A stretch of DNA of 64,000 nucleotides from Lepiota brunneoincarnata (Eukaryota > Basidiomycota > Agaricomycetes > Agaricales > Agaricaceae), in contig JAEBUN010000004.1 of assembly GCA_023014365.1 (NCBI GenBank), positions 1,178,001-1,242,000 of the forward strand. The letters run 5' to 3'. The notes under the pieces were generated by a model. It had not been told where the DNA came from. It saw only the letters and a list, made by a program, of their open reading frames with translations, and did no database searches. Of this stretch, positions 25,815 to 38,211 are shown piece by piece; the first letter of the stretch is position 1, and each line of letters opens with the position of its first letter. The position numbers were made by a program, and so were the translations under genes.

Positions 25815-27764
25815 ATGTCCGAGTCGGAGTTCTCCAAGTTGAACGTTCTGATGTGTAGGCGTTTGCTCTGATTCGTTATTAACTGTTATCTAACCCTAGT
25901 TAATCAGGTGGCACCGTAAGTCATTCCCTGATGGAAATTACATGATCTCCAGGATTGAAATATTTTTGAGGGGGAGTACACCACGGGGTGGACTGCATCT
26001 GGTGCCTCTCAGTCGGACAAAAAGGTCAACTCATCCGAAAGCATATGGGTTAACAGAACGCTAATTCCTGTCAGCAGATCGGCGTATGTCACAAGATAGG
26101 CCACCAGTGATATCCATGAATTAACCTGGTGTAGGTCGTTGGTCTGACGCTCTTCGATCTTCGACGGAGGGGAAAGGTAAGCTTATAAGTGTACAACACG
26201 TGTCATATCCTCGTCCGAGTGTTGTCTCTCCACAGGTCGACCAACTCGGGATGGTTGGAGTTAATGGTAAAAAATTCCCTGAAATCCGTCAACACCTTAC
26301 GCAAAAGATTGGCGAGGTTTATAAGGACATGGACTTGACGTGCGCCTTTTCGTATTATACCCGAGGGTGTGCCACCAAAGTTGCATCCAGATTCGAGGAA
26401 TTCCCGAAGAACGGCAAGGTCGACCCCGAGGCTTGTGAGTTGCCTGTGACACGCACCCATATATATTGATCTCCGTAGACAAGGAGGCCATTGACCAACT
26501 CAAGCCCGGAGACGCTGTCATTATATTCACTCCTGATAGTACGTTTAGCCAAAACGCGACCTCGTATATTGTGGCCCTGGCTCAGACGCAACAAAGGCAC
26601 TCACCACAAGATTGCCATCCACGCCATTGAGAGGGGCATTCATGTTCTCGTCACGAAACCTGCGACCCAGTTGCTCTCTCACCACAACGACCTCATCGTG
26701 GCCGCAGAGAAGCATAAAGTCGTGTGTTTCGTTGAGCATCACAAACGGTGAAATATCTTCCCCACCAGTCGAAGTAGGTATTAATATCCCCCAACACCTT
26801 AGTTTCGATCCTGTGTATAGCGATGCCAAAGCCCGAGCCCAAACTTTGGGAGAATTCAACTTCTTCAGCGCTTGGATGAGCCAGCCCAAAAGTCAACTAG
26901 AAACTTTCCGCGCGTGGGCGGGCAAGGATTCTGATATAAGGCAAGTGCTATCCATCCGAGTTCTGCCGCCCTGTGGATAAGACGCTGAAGTTACCCGTCG
27001 TACCAAGTTATTACCTCTCTTCCCACCATGTCGACATCTGCTGCTGGATCCTCCAGGATATCGCCGTCCCTACTCGCGTAGTCGCCAGCGCCGCCACAGG
27101 TATCGCGACAAGCGAGCCTTACAACTGTGTGCCTGAGACCGAGGACACCATCACCCTCCTTGTGGATTGGGAGTCGATCAAGAGCCCTAAGCACCGAGGG
27201 ACAGCGGTGTACACCGCTAGCTGGACAGCCCCCCTAAAGGCCGGCATCCACACCGGGCAACATTGGTATTATATGGCAGAAAAGGTCAATCGCCTTGGCG
27301 CTCTAATCCCGGTCTAGTTGTTCTGGTGTTGACTGTGGCACGCTGACACCTTCCCTATCACAGGGGGATATCACCGTTGATCAAGCACACAGAGGGTACG
27401 ACGTCACGGTCGATGAAACGGGAAAGATGTGGTACAATCCGTTCTAGTGCGTTTATCATTGTATTATAGTCCAGCTCGTTTGCTTGTTCTAATGACGCTG
27501 CACAGCATGAAATATTCTCCATCAGAAACTGGACATTTCGATGGCCAACGTGGATATGGTTACATCTCGATTGAGAAGTTTATCGATGCCGCGCGCAGTG
27601 TGAATGCAGGCCAAATGCAGGCATCTGAATTTGATAACCACGGCTTACCCACCATTCGTAACACAGTCCTGACAACCGCCATCCTCAACGCCGGCCGCAT
27701 CAGCTTGGACGAAAAAAGGCCAGTCGGCATCACGAAGCGCGGGGAACAGTGGATCTTGGAGTAA
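25815..27764 (+). CDS. Gfo/Idh/MocA-family NAD(P) oxidoreductase
   Basis: Rossmann-fold dehydrogenase of the Gfo/Idh/MocA type, which act mostly on sugars, polyols or related compounds; the substrate is not known. Many small exons read MSESEFSKLNVLM, CGTGEYTTGW (nucleotide-binding Gly loop), IGVVGLTLFDLRRRGKVDQL, AIDQLKPGDAVIIFTPDSTH, AIERGIHVLVTKPATQLL (the EKP-like Lys-Pro), VVCFVEHHKRFDPVYSDAKA, then YYLSSHHVDICCWIL with the family His-x3-Asp-like motif HHVDICCW. The C-terminal alpha/beta domain follows, with GYGYISIEKFIDAARSV near the end and QWILE before the stop at 27762. About eight introns, all short. The start ATG at 25815 is the only one before the Rossmann strand. Confidence 0.88.
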
Positions 27765-29132
27765 AATGGTCTTATGCCATATGGCAATGAACTCTAAAGC
27801 TCGAGTTCTCACTCGACGTATGTTGTAACTCTATTCCTTTTTGTGGGCATCTTGTCACATCCATCAAACACCTTTGAACTGAGATCCTCCGCCTTTTTTA
27901 AAATTTTTTTACAAGGACGGTGCATCAATGGGGGGTGGGTGGGCTGCGTTTGGCGCGAGGCCTTGATGCGGAAATACTTAATGGAAGTCTGTCGAAATCG
28001 AGAGAGTGTCCCCTGTATCTGAAACCGATGTGCTCCACCTCCTCTCTCTCACGTCGGTCGAGTATCAGAGCATCCTGTTCCTAGATCGGTCCGGGGTTAA
28101 GACTGGTAACTAAGAACCTGATAACCAGAATGCTCGCTTGAACAATAAGAAATTCTTGCCCGACCAAGGTGCGATGGCCGTCAGAGATCAACGAACAATG
28201 AGCCACATGTATTAATTAGTTTGGCGTACACGCAGGGCAGTATGAAGAAAGAGTCCTTGTGGCCTGCAAGCCAGGTATTGATTGATGGGGAATGTAAATA
28301 CAGATCAATTGGAATGCAATTACGAGTTCGGGCGGGAACAAGTAGTGTCGGATGGGAGTGCGAGAGCCGGAGGGGTGAATGACACGGTACAAGGTAGTGA
28401 GACTGGACCAAAAAAAGCGATACCAGAGTATCCACTCGTTCGACACGGCGGGGGCAAGTCGGGAAAAGAGAGAACAACTATATATAAAGTGAGGAATAAA
28501 ATACTCTTTATAACGAACGCGACGGTACTAGAGAAGGGTGAAAAAAAAAAACGGCTGCCGTCTTGTAAGGGAGAGCTTGGATGGGGTGGACAATGGATGA
28601 TTTGCTGAGTGAGCTGAATGAAAAGTGGGAATGCATAGTGGCGAGGATGACAATGAATGTAGTAGTCGGACGGGTGTAGTAACGACCAGGAGATGCAGAA
28701 AAAGACCGCGTATATTAGACTATTTCTCCGGGAAGAAAGAGCCAGGTCAAAGAACGGAAAAGGGAGCGGAGAGTCCAGGCGACAAGCAGACAGACTAGAA
28801 CTGTTTGATGACGACCTCGATCTTCGGCAAGTGCCAATTACGACGAGGTGATGGTATCCTGTCCCACCGCCCGATATCCATCTTGTGCCCTCGGATAGGT
28901 TGTATGCCTTGCCAGGATAGAATAGTGGGGTGCGGATGATGATATCGAGACAACTGCTAGGGAAAGTGATGGGTGGATGGATGGATGGGGTGATTGAATT
29001 GCAGAGAGGAAACGTGTTGCGGGGAGGTTTGTCGATGCGACATGTAATGATGGTACATTTTTGCGGAATGTTGCATTTTGAACACGACAAAAAAGAAACA
29101 AAAAGCGACAGGAAATACAAGAGTCGGATCCG
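27765..29132. other. Intergenic region between convergent oxidoreductase and cyclin
   Basis: About 1.37 kb lying between two 3' ends. I see no gene: the longest minus-strand open frame (28320-29120) is Ser/Phe/Cys-rich, low in complexity and without start context or family match. It probably contains long 3' UTRs, perhaps that of the cyclin mRNA. Confidence 0.5.
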
Positions 29133-30623
29133 CTACGAGACAAGTGTTGTTCGAGGCGAGGATATGTTCAAGTTATGGAGAGCAGATCTGCCAAAGGTGA
29201 CGAAGTCATGAGGAAGAAATTGCTCTGGAACAGTCTCAATGCGATGCTTGTTCACCACGGGCTCGAAATGTGAGGGTTGATTCTCCTTGTCGTGCGACGA
29301 ATGCGGGCCTGAGAATGGGTCGCTATAAAATGTCGGTGTCGTTGGGGTGAGAGGCATATCATCCGACGTGTCCGACATTGACGTTGTCGAGCTCATTGGG
29401 GTTGTAGCAGCGGATACGGATGTACGCTTGGGTGTGACGGGTAGTGAAGGTACTGTGTGGCGAACAAACCGACCGCCCTGTAGGTAGTATTGGACCACAA
29501 AGGTGGCTGCTTTGGAGTAAAACGCATATGAGTACTTTTTTACGAGTGTTTCCGACAAGTCGTTGACGTGTTTGGACAGCCGGGTGTCGAGGTAGTCAAC
29601 GACTTCAAGGCATTCATCTGTTTCCTCCCAAAGTCGGCGAGACTTGCCACACAGATAGCGAGCGAGAGTCAAGGCAGCCAAAGCAATCGTCGAAGGAGGG
29701 TATTTGACGAATTCTCGATAGAAAAGGGTGATTTCCATCAAGAAGCGCGCGACATGCTGAACCTTGGCTTCCTCCACGTAGGGACCACAGCACATGAGTC
29801 TGAGCCAGGCTTCAGCCGTGGGGTGACCAAGGGTCCACTGGATTGTCGAAAGAACATGGCCCTCCATTTGGATGAATGCAGATTCCTCGTATGTCTCGCG
29901 GCATATTTGGGCGAGGTCCTGGACTGTTGGCACCCGTTCCTTCGCGTCCTCAAATTTTGCGGCAATCCACAACGCAGCACAGCCAACGAGCTGATAGTGC
30001 TTGATGTAAACGATGCGGCGGGAAACATATCGGTCCACGATATTGAGGGTGAGATAGAGTGTTTCCGGTCGCAAGCGAAAAGTGAAGTGAATTTCTACGA
30101 GAAAGTCCACTAGACATGGGCGCATATGCCATCGAATTTCAGGTTGCTGATCCATGGACTGGGTCGAAGACATAGTATAGCGCTGAACGGTGTCATCAAG
30201 GGCAGTTTAGCACGCTGGAGTCCATCAGAGTATGGGCCCAACAAGAGTACTGACCTCCATGTCGTGCATATAATAGCGGATTTCATCGCGGTACTCTTCT
30301 TCAAGCAACACGTTCTCTTTCCTGCAGTAGTGGTGGGCCTCCCGAAGGCGCTGGTGTTGCTGAAGGAAAGCGAGTTTTGCTGAGCGGGGTGAACGGCGGG
30401 AATAAGGAGCGAGGAGCAAGGGAGATCTGTGTGCCTTGTGGATGCCATGGGGCGAGGGACGCTTCTTGGGATAGATGAGGGAATTGCGGGATTGCCGGGT
30501 GGTAGGGGCGGAGACGTCCTTCATGTCGAGACTAGTTGAGTCGAGTATATGGGTGGTCAGGGCGAACCTGTTGGGGGAGGTGGGGTTAGCCTCAAGCGAA
30601 TCAACCAGCGTGGAAGACGACAT
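29133..30623 (-). CDS. CLN1: G1/B-type cyclin (CLN-like)
   Basis: Cyclin that would bind and activate a Cdc28-type CDK. A basic N-terminal exon (from ATG 30623, MSSSTLVDSLEANPTSPNRF) ends in RDEIRYYMHDME. One intron of about 75 nt precedes RYTMSSTQSMDQQPEIRWHM. The cyclin box follows: RPCLVDFLVEIHFTFRLRPE, TLYLTLNIVDRYVSRR, YQLVGCAALWIAAKFEDAKE and VPTVQDLAQICRETYEESAF. A C-terminal cyclin fold ends in FYSKAATFVVQYYLQGGRFV. The last ~110 residues are Ser/Thr/Pro-rich, as in unstable G1 cyclins. MRxILVDW-type residues place it among A/B/CLN cyclins; G1 assignment rests on similarity to basidiomycete Cln1 and on lack of a clear destruction box. Confidence 0.85.
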
Positions 30624-32975
30624 GAGAGGCGTCTATTGTGCGGAGAAAAAGGGGATGGGGAACGCCCTGATGGACGGCTGCACAGCTGCGGGCGGGTGAC
30701 CACGGGAGGCGGAGAGCAAATGCACGCTGGATAGTCGCCGCCAAACAAAGGTCCAAAGGATGGACGGCAGACAAGGGGGAGAGACAAACAGGGGATTGGC
30801 GATCGGAGGACAGTCGAGTGCTGCTCCAAAAATAACATAGGTAGCAGAAGATACTCACGAGTTGAAGCTTCAAGTTGCAGCAAACTACGCGGCATGCACG
30901 AAGGGGGTAGAGTCTGGAGGGACAAGCAGGGGACGAGGAGGAGAGAATGTGTGTTGAGAGGGTGTAGTCCAGGTTCCCAGGCAAGGCAGACTACTTGTCT
31001 AGGGAGAGAAGTCGTGAGTATGGTTCGTAACGGAGGACACCCTTGCGTCGTGTGCGCGTCGGGTTGACCGAGCACGACGACGACGACGACGGAGAAAGAG
31101 AGTGAAGAGAGAAAGAGAGAAAGAAAAGCAAAGGGCCAGAGGCAAACGTGATGGCGCTGGGTTCCAAGCTGTAGTTATCAACTCCCAATCAGGAAGAGGA
31201 TGTGCATCCAGTCACGTGCAACCCTCTGTCACAAGTGGGACCCAGCTAGTCCCAAAGCACTTTATCTACACCTATAGACGTCCAGCGAGCCGAACACCAA
31301 CAACAGTGGCCTCCAAGGCACCTCCAAGAAAGCACCAAAAGACACAAGCCTCTGTACACAACTTGGTGGATCCATCATGGGTGATTACCGAGAATGAAAC
31401 TACCGCACGGTTTGCACGGGTCCAAATCGGGGAGGATCTGCCCTGGCCCTAGCCGGGCCGTCAGGGTGGATGTTCCCACGACCCCACGTTTCTCGACGAG
31501 CTCGATCCATGACGTAGATCCTCTCACCCACCACACAGGCGCTATGCAGCAGCATGCATACATAATGGCTCTCCTCCCCACGCTCTCACACATGTGAGCA
31601 CAGACACACACCAATGCTCACCTTGATAATTTCTGTATACCACACAGACAGTCAGCCCTGTCATCATTCGACTCTGCAGGCAGACGGGGGTCACTCACCA
31701 GTGTGTGTCAAGAAGGTCGGGGGACTAGAGATACCATTACCCATTATCAGCCGGGCACCCCCTAATACAAGGAAAATTGTCACGCACATTGTATAAAAAG
31801 AAAGATTGTCAGAGGTTGGTTGCGAGGAGTATTAAGGGATAGCCGGGATTACTTTGTAATTGTTGTAGTGGATTACGACCGGGAAACCAAATGAGTGACT
31901 GGAGGTGAGTTGCGAGGGAGAAAACCGAATCTAAGAGTGTCGCCACTTGGAGAGACCAGACAATGGGGATCCGACAGGCCGTGCACACGCTCGAAATGAA
32001 TTGAGCGGGTCCAACGAGGGCTTACGGTCACCGAGTACAGGAATAAACCCTTGCTCGACAACGGCGACTGGAGAGGGATGAAGGGAAAAGTTGCGTCGAG
32101 CGGACAAGAGGTAACTTTTCAAGGACAAAGACAAAAAAGATGCACACCTCAGGTTCACTTCGTAATTCGATCCCAATAGATTCCACGTTCCCTGCCTGCA
32201 GGCAAACCGGCGTCTACACCCTGCGTTATGTAAGCTGCTCTCCCGTCACTTTGGGAATCTTCCTCTCAAATGGGCTTACCTCCTTTCCTTTGCTGTCCTA
32301 GCTATTCTGCCAAGAACTCGCTACTCACTACGTCAAGTGTCTCTTTGGCCTGCCAGCTCAGCTCTCTCTTTTTTGCTTTGTTTTCTTTTCCTGGTCTATC
32401 CATGGCCCTTCTGTCCCACTCACCCTGTGAGGGGTTGTCGGGTCGGTGAGAGTTTCCCCCCGTCCATATCATCGCGCACGCTCAACCAATGTCCTCTTTA
32501 CTAACCTTCCATCAGTCATTTCTTGCCATCATTCCGCCGCTCACTCAATTATATTCGCGCTCACTGACAGTGGAGTTGTACGTATTCTTCGCTACCTTCG
32601 CGGGGCGCGCCAGCTCATTTCTATTCCTTTATACGTTTACTATATTCATGTCTAACAAAGTATACACACTACTACTTTGCCTGTAAACGACCCCCATAGC
32701 ATCCATAAACATATCCCTCTCGTGGAAATGATCCCATGGGGCGCCCCTTTCACCGGCGATAGCATTGACGCAAATAGTTATTAGATCTGATCACCCCGTT
32801 TTTGCCACCGCCATGCCGGCCGTTCAGAGAACCTGCATGCGTATCGATCTCGGAAGTGAGATTATCTGTCCTGCTCTCTGTAACCAGGTACAGCCCTCTC
32901 TCCGATGCGGTTAGGGGGGGAAGGGGTGTGTGGGGGGTTGTTAATCCTCCACTCTATCCATCTTATACAATACTT

Positions 32976-32976
32976 A

Positions 32977-33008
<32 letters not shown>

Positions 33009-33019
33009 CATCTCTCTCT
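32976..33019. repeat. (CT)n microsatellite
   Basis: A run of about 44 nt made almost only of TC dinucleotides with a few interruptions, in the gene-free region upstream of the cyclin gene. Confidence 0.85.
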
Positions 33020-33234
33020 ACGATACACACTATAATTCAAATTCCAAATTTTACTTGGGAAGGATCAGTAGTGCCGCTTCCATTCGATTTCCACATCATC
33101 AATCGCCCCTCCTCTCACTTTACGTTGCCCATTTGACCCAAACTAGCCCAAGAACCCCGCATCGGGTGCTATTCCACCCCCAGGGTTTCGCAGAGCCTTA
33201 AAGGGCCCACCCACAGCAGCTCAACTAGAACCCC

Positions 33235-33393
33235 ACTCCTTCTGACATGGGTATTTGATTGGGGCTGATAGACGCAGAGGGAGTAGCCATGAGAACCCCC
33301 TTGTCTTGTGCATGCGGAGCTTTGCGGGCTTCGTCCCCTGGGGCTTTTTGCAGGACAAGGGTGCTTGATCGCACAGACCGTGGGTTTTCCACG
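33235..33393 (+). ncRNA. Candidate structured RNA (three hairpins)
   Basis: Three potential stems follow each other. 33235-33244 can pair with 33275-33284 over 10 bp, including one G-U. 33298-33305 can pair with 33354-33361 over 8 bp, with a smaller GGGC/GUCC hairpin inside. 33379-33383 pairs with 33389-33393 over 5 bp with a 5-nt loop. I recognise no known family (U1-U6, RNase P/MRP, SRP and snoRNA boxes were not seen), so this is a structural suggestion only; the strand is arbitrary. Confidence 0.2.
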
Positions 33394-34293
33394 TTATAAT
33401 GAATTTATTCACTAGCCCTCCTGATGGCATTTCAATTCCAACTAGTCCACGGGATCGGCTAGCAATTTGACTTGATGAGATTCATTGCGATATGCGAGTC
33501 GGAAGCATAAGGGTGGATACCGTTCTACATCGATTCTGCCACATTTCTTAGCATACATATGTCGCTGCTGGACACATCTCTGCTCATGGCATGCTCTCAT
33601 AGGTCAAGCCGCTCAGGCTTCCATTCGCATCAAGTGGTCAAGTTTGCTGCGAACAAGGGAGGAAAATGACACATCGAGACAAGACCCTTTGTCTTTCCTT
33701 CGCAGCGCCCAATCTTAGATAGACACCGGTACTTGACAACTGAAAAGGGCAACGCATCCCAAGTTGCCAACTTGTTCTTTCTTCCTACTGAAAGTCTGCA
33801 CAACCTCTTCACCCAAAAAAAGAAATAAAAGACAAGCACAGACAGGCCAGCGGACTTAGTTTTCGTCTGCCCCCGTGGTTCACATCTTGTGCCTACCATC
33901 GCATTGTTCATCACTCATCTTACCCCTGTGTTGACATGGGTATACAATAATGCCGCCGATGCATGCTTTAAGATGTCGAGAAGCAAGATCGTTTATTTTG
34001 GCCCGTCTTTGCAAGTTCCTTCAGAATTTTCACATCATGTATTTCAAGAGGCCAGTTCCAGCAGTCAGAATATGACGACGCTTATGTGTCATAGACCACA
34101 CCGATAATATTGGTTCAGTACTAGCGAATCCAGGAATACCACAGAAAAGTGAGAAAAAAGTAGCTGACGATCCACCGAGCCGAGAAGGAAAAGGGGAACG
34201 GTATGATCAGCACATGCCGCAAGAATTTACAGGGCATGGCAAGAGGCGAGACGCAGCTCATAGAAATGAATGAAGGTATGGGCTAGGTAAAGC

Positions 34294-37200
34294 TCACTCC
34301 CGTGGAAGCCCGGGCCCGCCCATCAAGAGTGCAATTAACTCGTTCGCGTGTCCGTTGTTTGAGCCATTTAATGGTTGCTGCTGGAGATGCGGGGGCATGA
34401 TATTGAGTGGAACATGGGGAGGAGGGGGAGGGGGAGGAAGGTGAGCTTGTTGCTGGCGCGCTCCGGGATGGGGACCCTGCAAGTGATGAGTTGATTGTTG
34501 GGGGTTGAATAACATGTTCGCTCCCCGTGGGCCGGGGAGGTTGGGCCCTCCAACGCCAAGGAGCTGAGCAGGGTTCTGTGATCGCAGGTCAACGTTGTTT
34601 CCCAGACCCATTGCACCTAAGCCAGAATGTGGGATCGCATTTTGAAGTTGAGGAATATTGGGGATAGGCCCTCGCAATTGTATATTATTGTAATTCAGGT
34701 TACTGGCTGCAGCAAAATTATTGAATGTTTGCTGTTGTGCTAGGGGGGCATTAGGATGGAGGCTGGAGTGAAGGGCATTGGGATGTCCCGGAAGGCCAAG
34801 CAACTGGATGGGATCATGGGGAGGACGACCGCCAAGATTGGCCAGGCCAGGGGGCAAGCGCTGCGGTTGAAGGTTCGGTAACGGGTTGTGTAGACCTACA
34901 CCTGGCGAAGGACCGCCACGGAATTGCGCCTGATGGATAGCACGTCCATTCTGTGGTCCGTAAATTGATTGACTGGGTCCCCCAAATGGATCATGTCCTC
35001 GGTGTTGCTGTTGCTGCTGTTGGAGTCGCTGTAGGTGGAACTGTAATGCTTCATCGGGGGAATCCGGGTATAGACCAAGATTGTCGCGACCGCGCGGTGG
35101 GGGAGGAGCTGGTCTGAGACCCGGTACCATTCCATCTGGTACAAAGTTCCGGTCATCCAAATGACTGTCATAGAGTGCATCCAAGCGGCTGTTCGATTGA
35201 AGGTGGTGAGGTTGAAGTTGAGGCGGCAGGTTGTTCAGCGTGTTGGCTTGGTAACTGAGGATATTTTCATTGAGGGGGTGATGGGGTGTTGGGTGATTAA
35301 CCATGTTAGCACGCTGAGCCTGGGGTTATGACAGTCAGGTACCTGATAACGGGAGGGGTATAGCTAAGCAAACCTGTGATGAATTGTTGAGCATTGCGAA
35401 TATGTCATCCATAGTCCTCTCCGTCGGTCCAGCGGCTGCGCCTACAGTTCCAGCAAGCATAACATGCTCTTGCCTCTGTGGTGGATTAGGAGAAGAGGAT
35501 AAATACCCCGTCGGAGTCTGTAATTTAGTTCCACCTGAACCCTCCTTTGGCCTGTTGTCGAAAAATTTAGCGAAGCGACTGCCTTTGTTCGTGGCGTAAG
35601 CCAAGCTAGTGCCATCAGTCACACCGTCAAACGAGTTGTTGGGGGCCAAGGAGCCAAAATGTTTGTCTGAAATGGATTGCGGGCCTTGCTCGAATTGCCC
35701 AGATATTGGAAGCCGATTGTTTTCTTCCCCGAGGCGCAATTGTTCTTCGAAGGGTGAAAAGCTGGCTGGAGCTCGTGGTGTTCCAGGTTTCACGATAGTT
35801 TCAATGGCGAGGCCTGAAGAGCGTTAAGTTGGTGGAAGATGCATGATAAAGAAAAAATACAACACCATTAGATGTTGAAGAACCCGATATAGGATTGACC
35901 GGAGATTTTGCCGACGTTCGGCCAAGAGCAAGCAATCGCGAACCAGCGGGAGGATTGTATACATTCGAATCCATGGCAAATTTCTCTGAGAGTTGCATAG
36001 AATTGTCAGTGGGTAGGAAGTCGGACGACATTCCGGACGAGGATTGGTTTTTGGAATGTGACTCTTGCGTGAACGGAGGGCTCGTGGACATGGAGGATCC
36101 AGGATTTGGGACAAGAAAAAGCTGGCTATTGAAGGCTGTTTGTGAAGGTGTAGATACGGATTCTGATGGTCATGACTGTCAGTGCCCGATAAAGTCAAAC
36201 AAAAGGTTATTTTACCGTTGGTAGTGACAGGCCTCGATTCCATATCAATGGAACTAGGAATGGGTGAGGAGGATGGGTTGCCTTCGGTTTTCTTCTTCTC
36301 TTCTTCTCGTCTCATCAACATCTTGAAGAGCTGGATCTCATCGAGGCCCCTTTCCCCCAGATCTTGGCCAGGCGGCAGGTCGGGTTCGGAGGGTTCTGCA
36401 TTCTTCTCCTCAAGTACCGACTCCTTTTCCTTGAGACCTTTCTTCCAGGCCTGAATACCATCCAATTCCCCTGTACTACTCTTGCCACCCAGAATCCCAG
36501 AAGAACTAGTGGGCACGTATGTTTCCATCCATGCTGGCTCCTTCTCCTTCTCCCGCTCGCGTCGCTCGTCACGGTCTCTAAGTTCGTCGGTATTGCCTCC
36601 GGACTTTCGATCTCGAGTAGATGCACGTTTGTAACGACCATCTCTATCGTCATTACCGGCCCAGCGCCGATCGCTCGAGGGTTCCCAATGATCGCCGCGT
36701 TCCCTTTCTCGTGCGGCACGTAACTCTCGATCACGTTCAGCTCGACGAGCGGCCACCCGCTCATCACGTTTCCCATCATCGCGCCAACGGCGTGGATCGT
36801 CCTCTTGATCACGGTCGTTATCTCGCTCACGGTCACGTCTATAGTCATCTCTTCCGTAGTCACCGCGATCACGTTCATTTCTTGAAGGCCGGTCCTTGCC
36901 ATCGTCCTTCTCGCGTCTAGGTCTTGAGGGTGAACGTCTCGATCTTGAAGGTTCTCGGGCCTTTGACCTCGCTCGTTCACGATCATCGCGGTCTAGTCAT
37001 ACTTAAACCAAGAGAGGGGTTGACACAAGGGAAACAAGCTTACCATCTCGAGTGGACCGTGTTCCATCATCTAAGGGTTTCTCAGAATACGGACAAGAGA
37101 GGGAAGATAATATCAGCATACTCCTTCTCCAATCGTCTCCAGTCTCTCCAGATCGTTTCTTTTGTGTGTCCCGTGCATCCCCCCGTCTACCGCCAATACT

Positions 37201-38072
37201 AGACTGATTCTGGATTGTGGATCTGGTTGATGAGTTTGCATTGAGATGTGATGCTGATTCACGTTCCTTTCCTCGCGTGCCGGCTGGCAACAAAACGAGG
37301 CGGTCACGGTCGTATTTGTCGGAGAGCTGGTATCTGAGGTCAGACAAGTCCATTAAGAGTTCAATAACATAAGCGCCTACATGGCGAAGGCCTTCTTTGT
37401 CCCGATTATCTCTGTCCCTGTCTCCATCACGCTCACGATCTCTGTCGCGGTCCCCGGAGCGTAGGGATTGGTGCTTGAAATTTCCCATTTGGGATGGTTG
37501 GGACAATGTCGAACGGAACGAGGGACGGGAAGAAATTTCTGGGTATGATTTGAGCAAGGAGCCAGCACGGAGGTACCTAGTTGAAATGAACCCACCTCCA
37601 TCTTCGGGCTCCCGCCTGAACCTAGAAGGGGAACGTAGGTAAAATTGAGTGATGTTAATTCAAGGCTGGATGTTGGTCACAAGTAGCACCCACCTTCTGT
37701 CCCGGCCACTACTCGGTGTGGTTAGATCACCGTCCTTCTTGGTTAGGAGTAATTCGTTGTCACTGCATAGTACGTGAGGCCATGAAGTAACATTTGGCAG
37801 GAACTGGGCACGGACCCAAACCACTGCTTGAGGTCAGGCATGTTGGGGGGAAGTTGAACAAGAGGGGAGGCAGAGAGGTAGAGTAGTTGTTCGCGAGTGT
37901 AGGTCCGCATTGGACGGAGCTTAGAACCAGCTTTTTCGCTATCCTTGTTCGCACTGTCTGGGTCATCGTACAAATTGGATTTTGCAAATGAGTCAACGAG
38001 GGCCCTGATGGCGGCAGCTTCTTCTTCAGTCTGTTGGTCCGGTGTAGGTGATTTTGAGGGTGGAAGGGACAT
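34294..38072 (-). CDS. Large eIF4E-binding protein (4E-T-like)
   Basis: Mostly disordered protein of roughly 1000 residues. Residues 58-64 read YTREQLL, a canonical eIF4E-binding motif (Y-x4-L-hydrophobic), followed by SPLVQLPPNMPDLKQWFG. Such motifs occur in translation repressors and P-body proteins (4E-T, Eap1, Caf20). Further on are DKYDRDRLVLLPAGTRGKE, an Arg/Asp/Glu-rich stretch of ~200 residues, PAWMETYVPTSSSGILGG, GELDGIQAWKKGLKEKE and GLDEIQLFKMLMRREEEKKK. A second half rich in Gln, Pro and Asn includes a poly-Gln run and ends GGPGLPRE at 34294. About eight introns; splicing in the middle is approximate. The start ATG 38072 lies 139 bp from the divergent LYRM2-like gene. Exact orthology is uncertain. 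Confidence 0.75.
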
Positions 38073-38211
38073 CGTGGTGGAAAGTAGGTAGTGCCTTGCT
38101 GGAGTTGGTGAAAGCAGCCTGCAACGCCTGCGCGGGCCTTGAAACGATCACCACTGCCCAGTCCAAGTTTGGCAACACTCCCCTTTGCTGGCCCGAGCTC
38201 CGCTCCTTCCT

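Larger units (their letters stand above)
30624..34293. other. 3.7-kb gene-free region upstream of the cyclin gene
   Basis: Largest gap in the window. I found no frame with codon bias, phased introns or family match. It should hold the cyclin promoter and a long leader; a possible 5'-UTR intron runs on the minus strand from a gtgagt near 30867 to an acceptor near 30632. It also contains a CACGTG near 31214, a CT microsatellite (32976-33019) and a stretch with three successive potential hairpins (33235-33393). Confidence 0.5.

Noticed and set aside
28320..29120. 266-residue minus-strand open frame near the cyclin 3' end
   Set aside because: Low-complexity Ser/Phe/Cys composition, no family match; lies in probable 3' UTR.
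32909..32925. Telomere-like TTAGGG followed by G run
   Set aside because: A single unit only, in an internal, non-repetitive region.
33320..33330. AGCTTTGCG resembling the 5' end of U4 snRNA
   Set aside because: Only nine bases match; the following U4 sequence and Sm site are absent.
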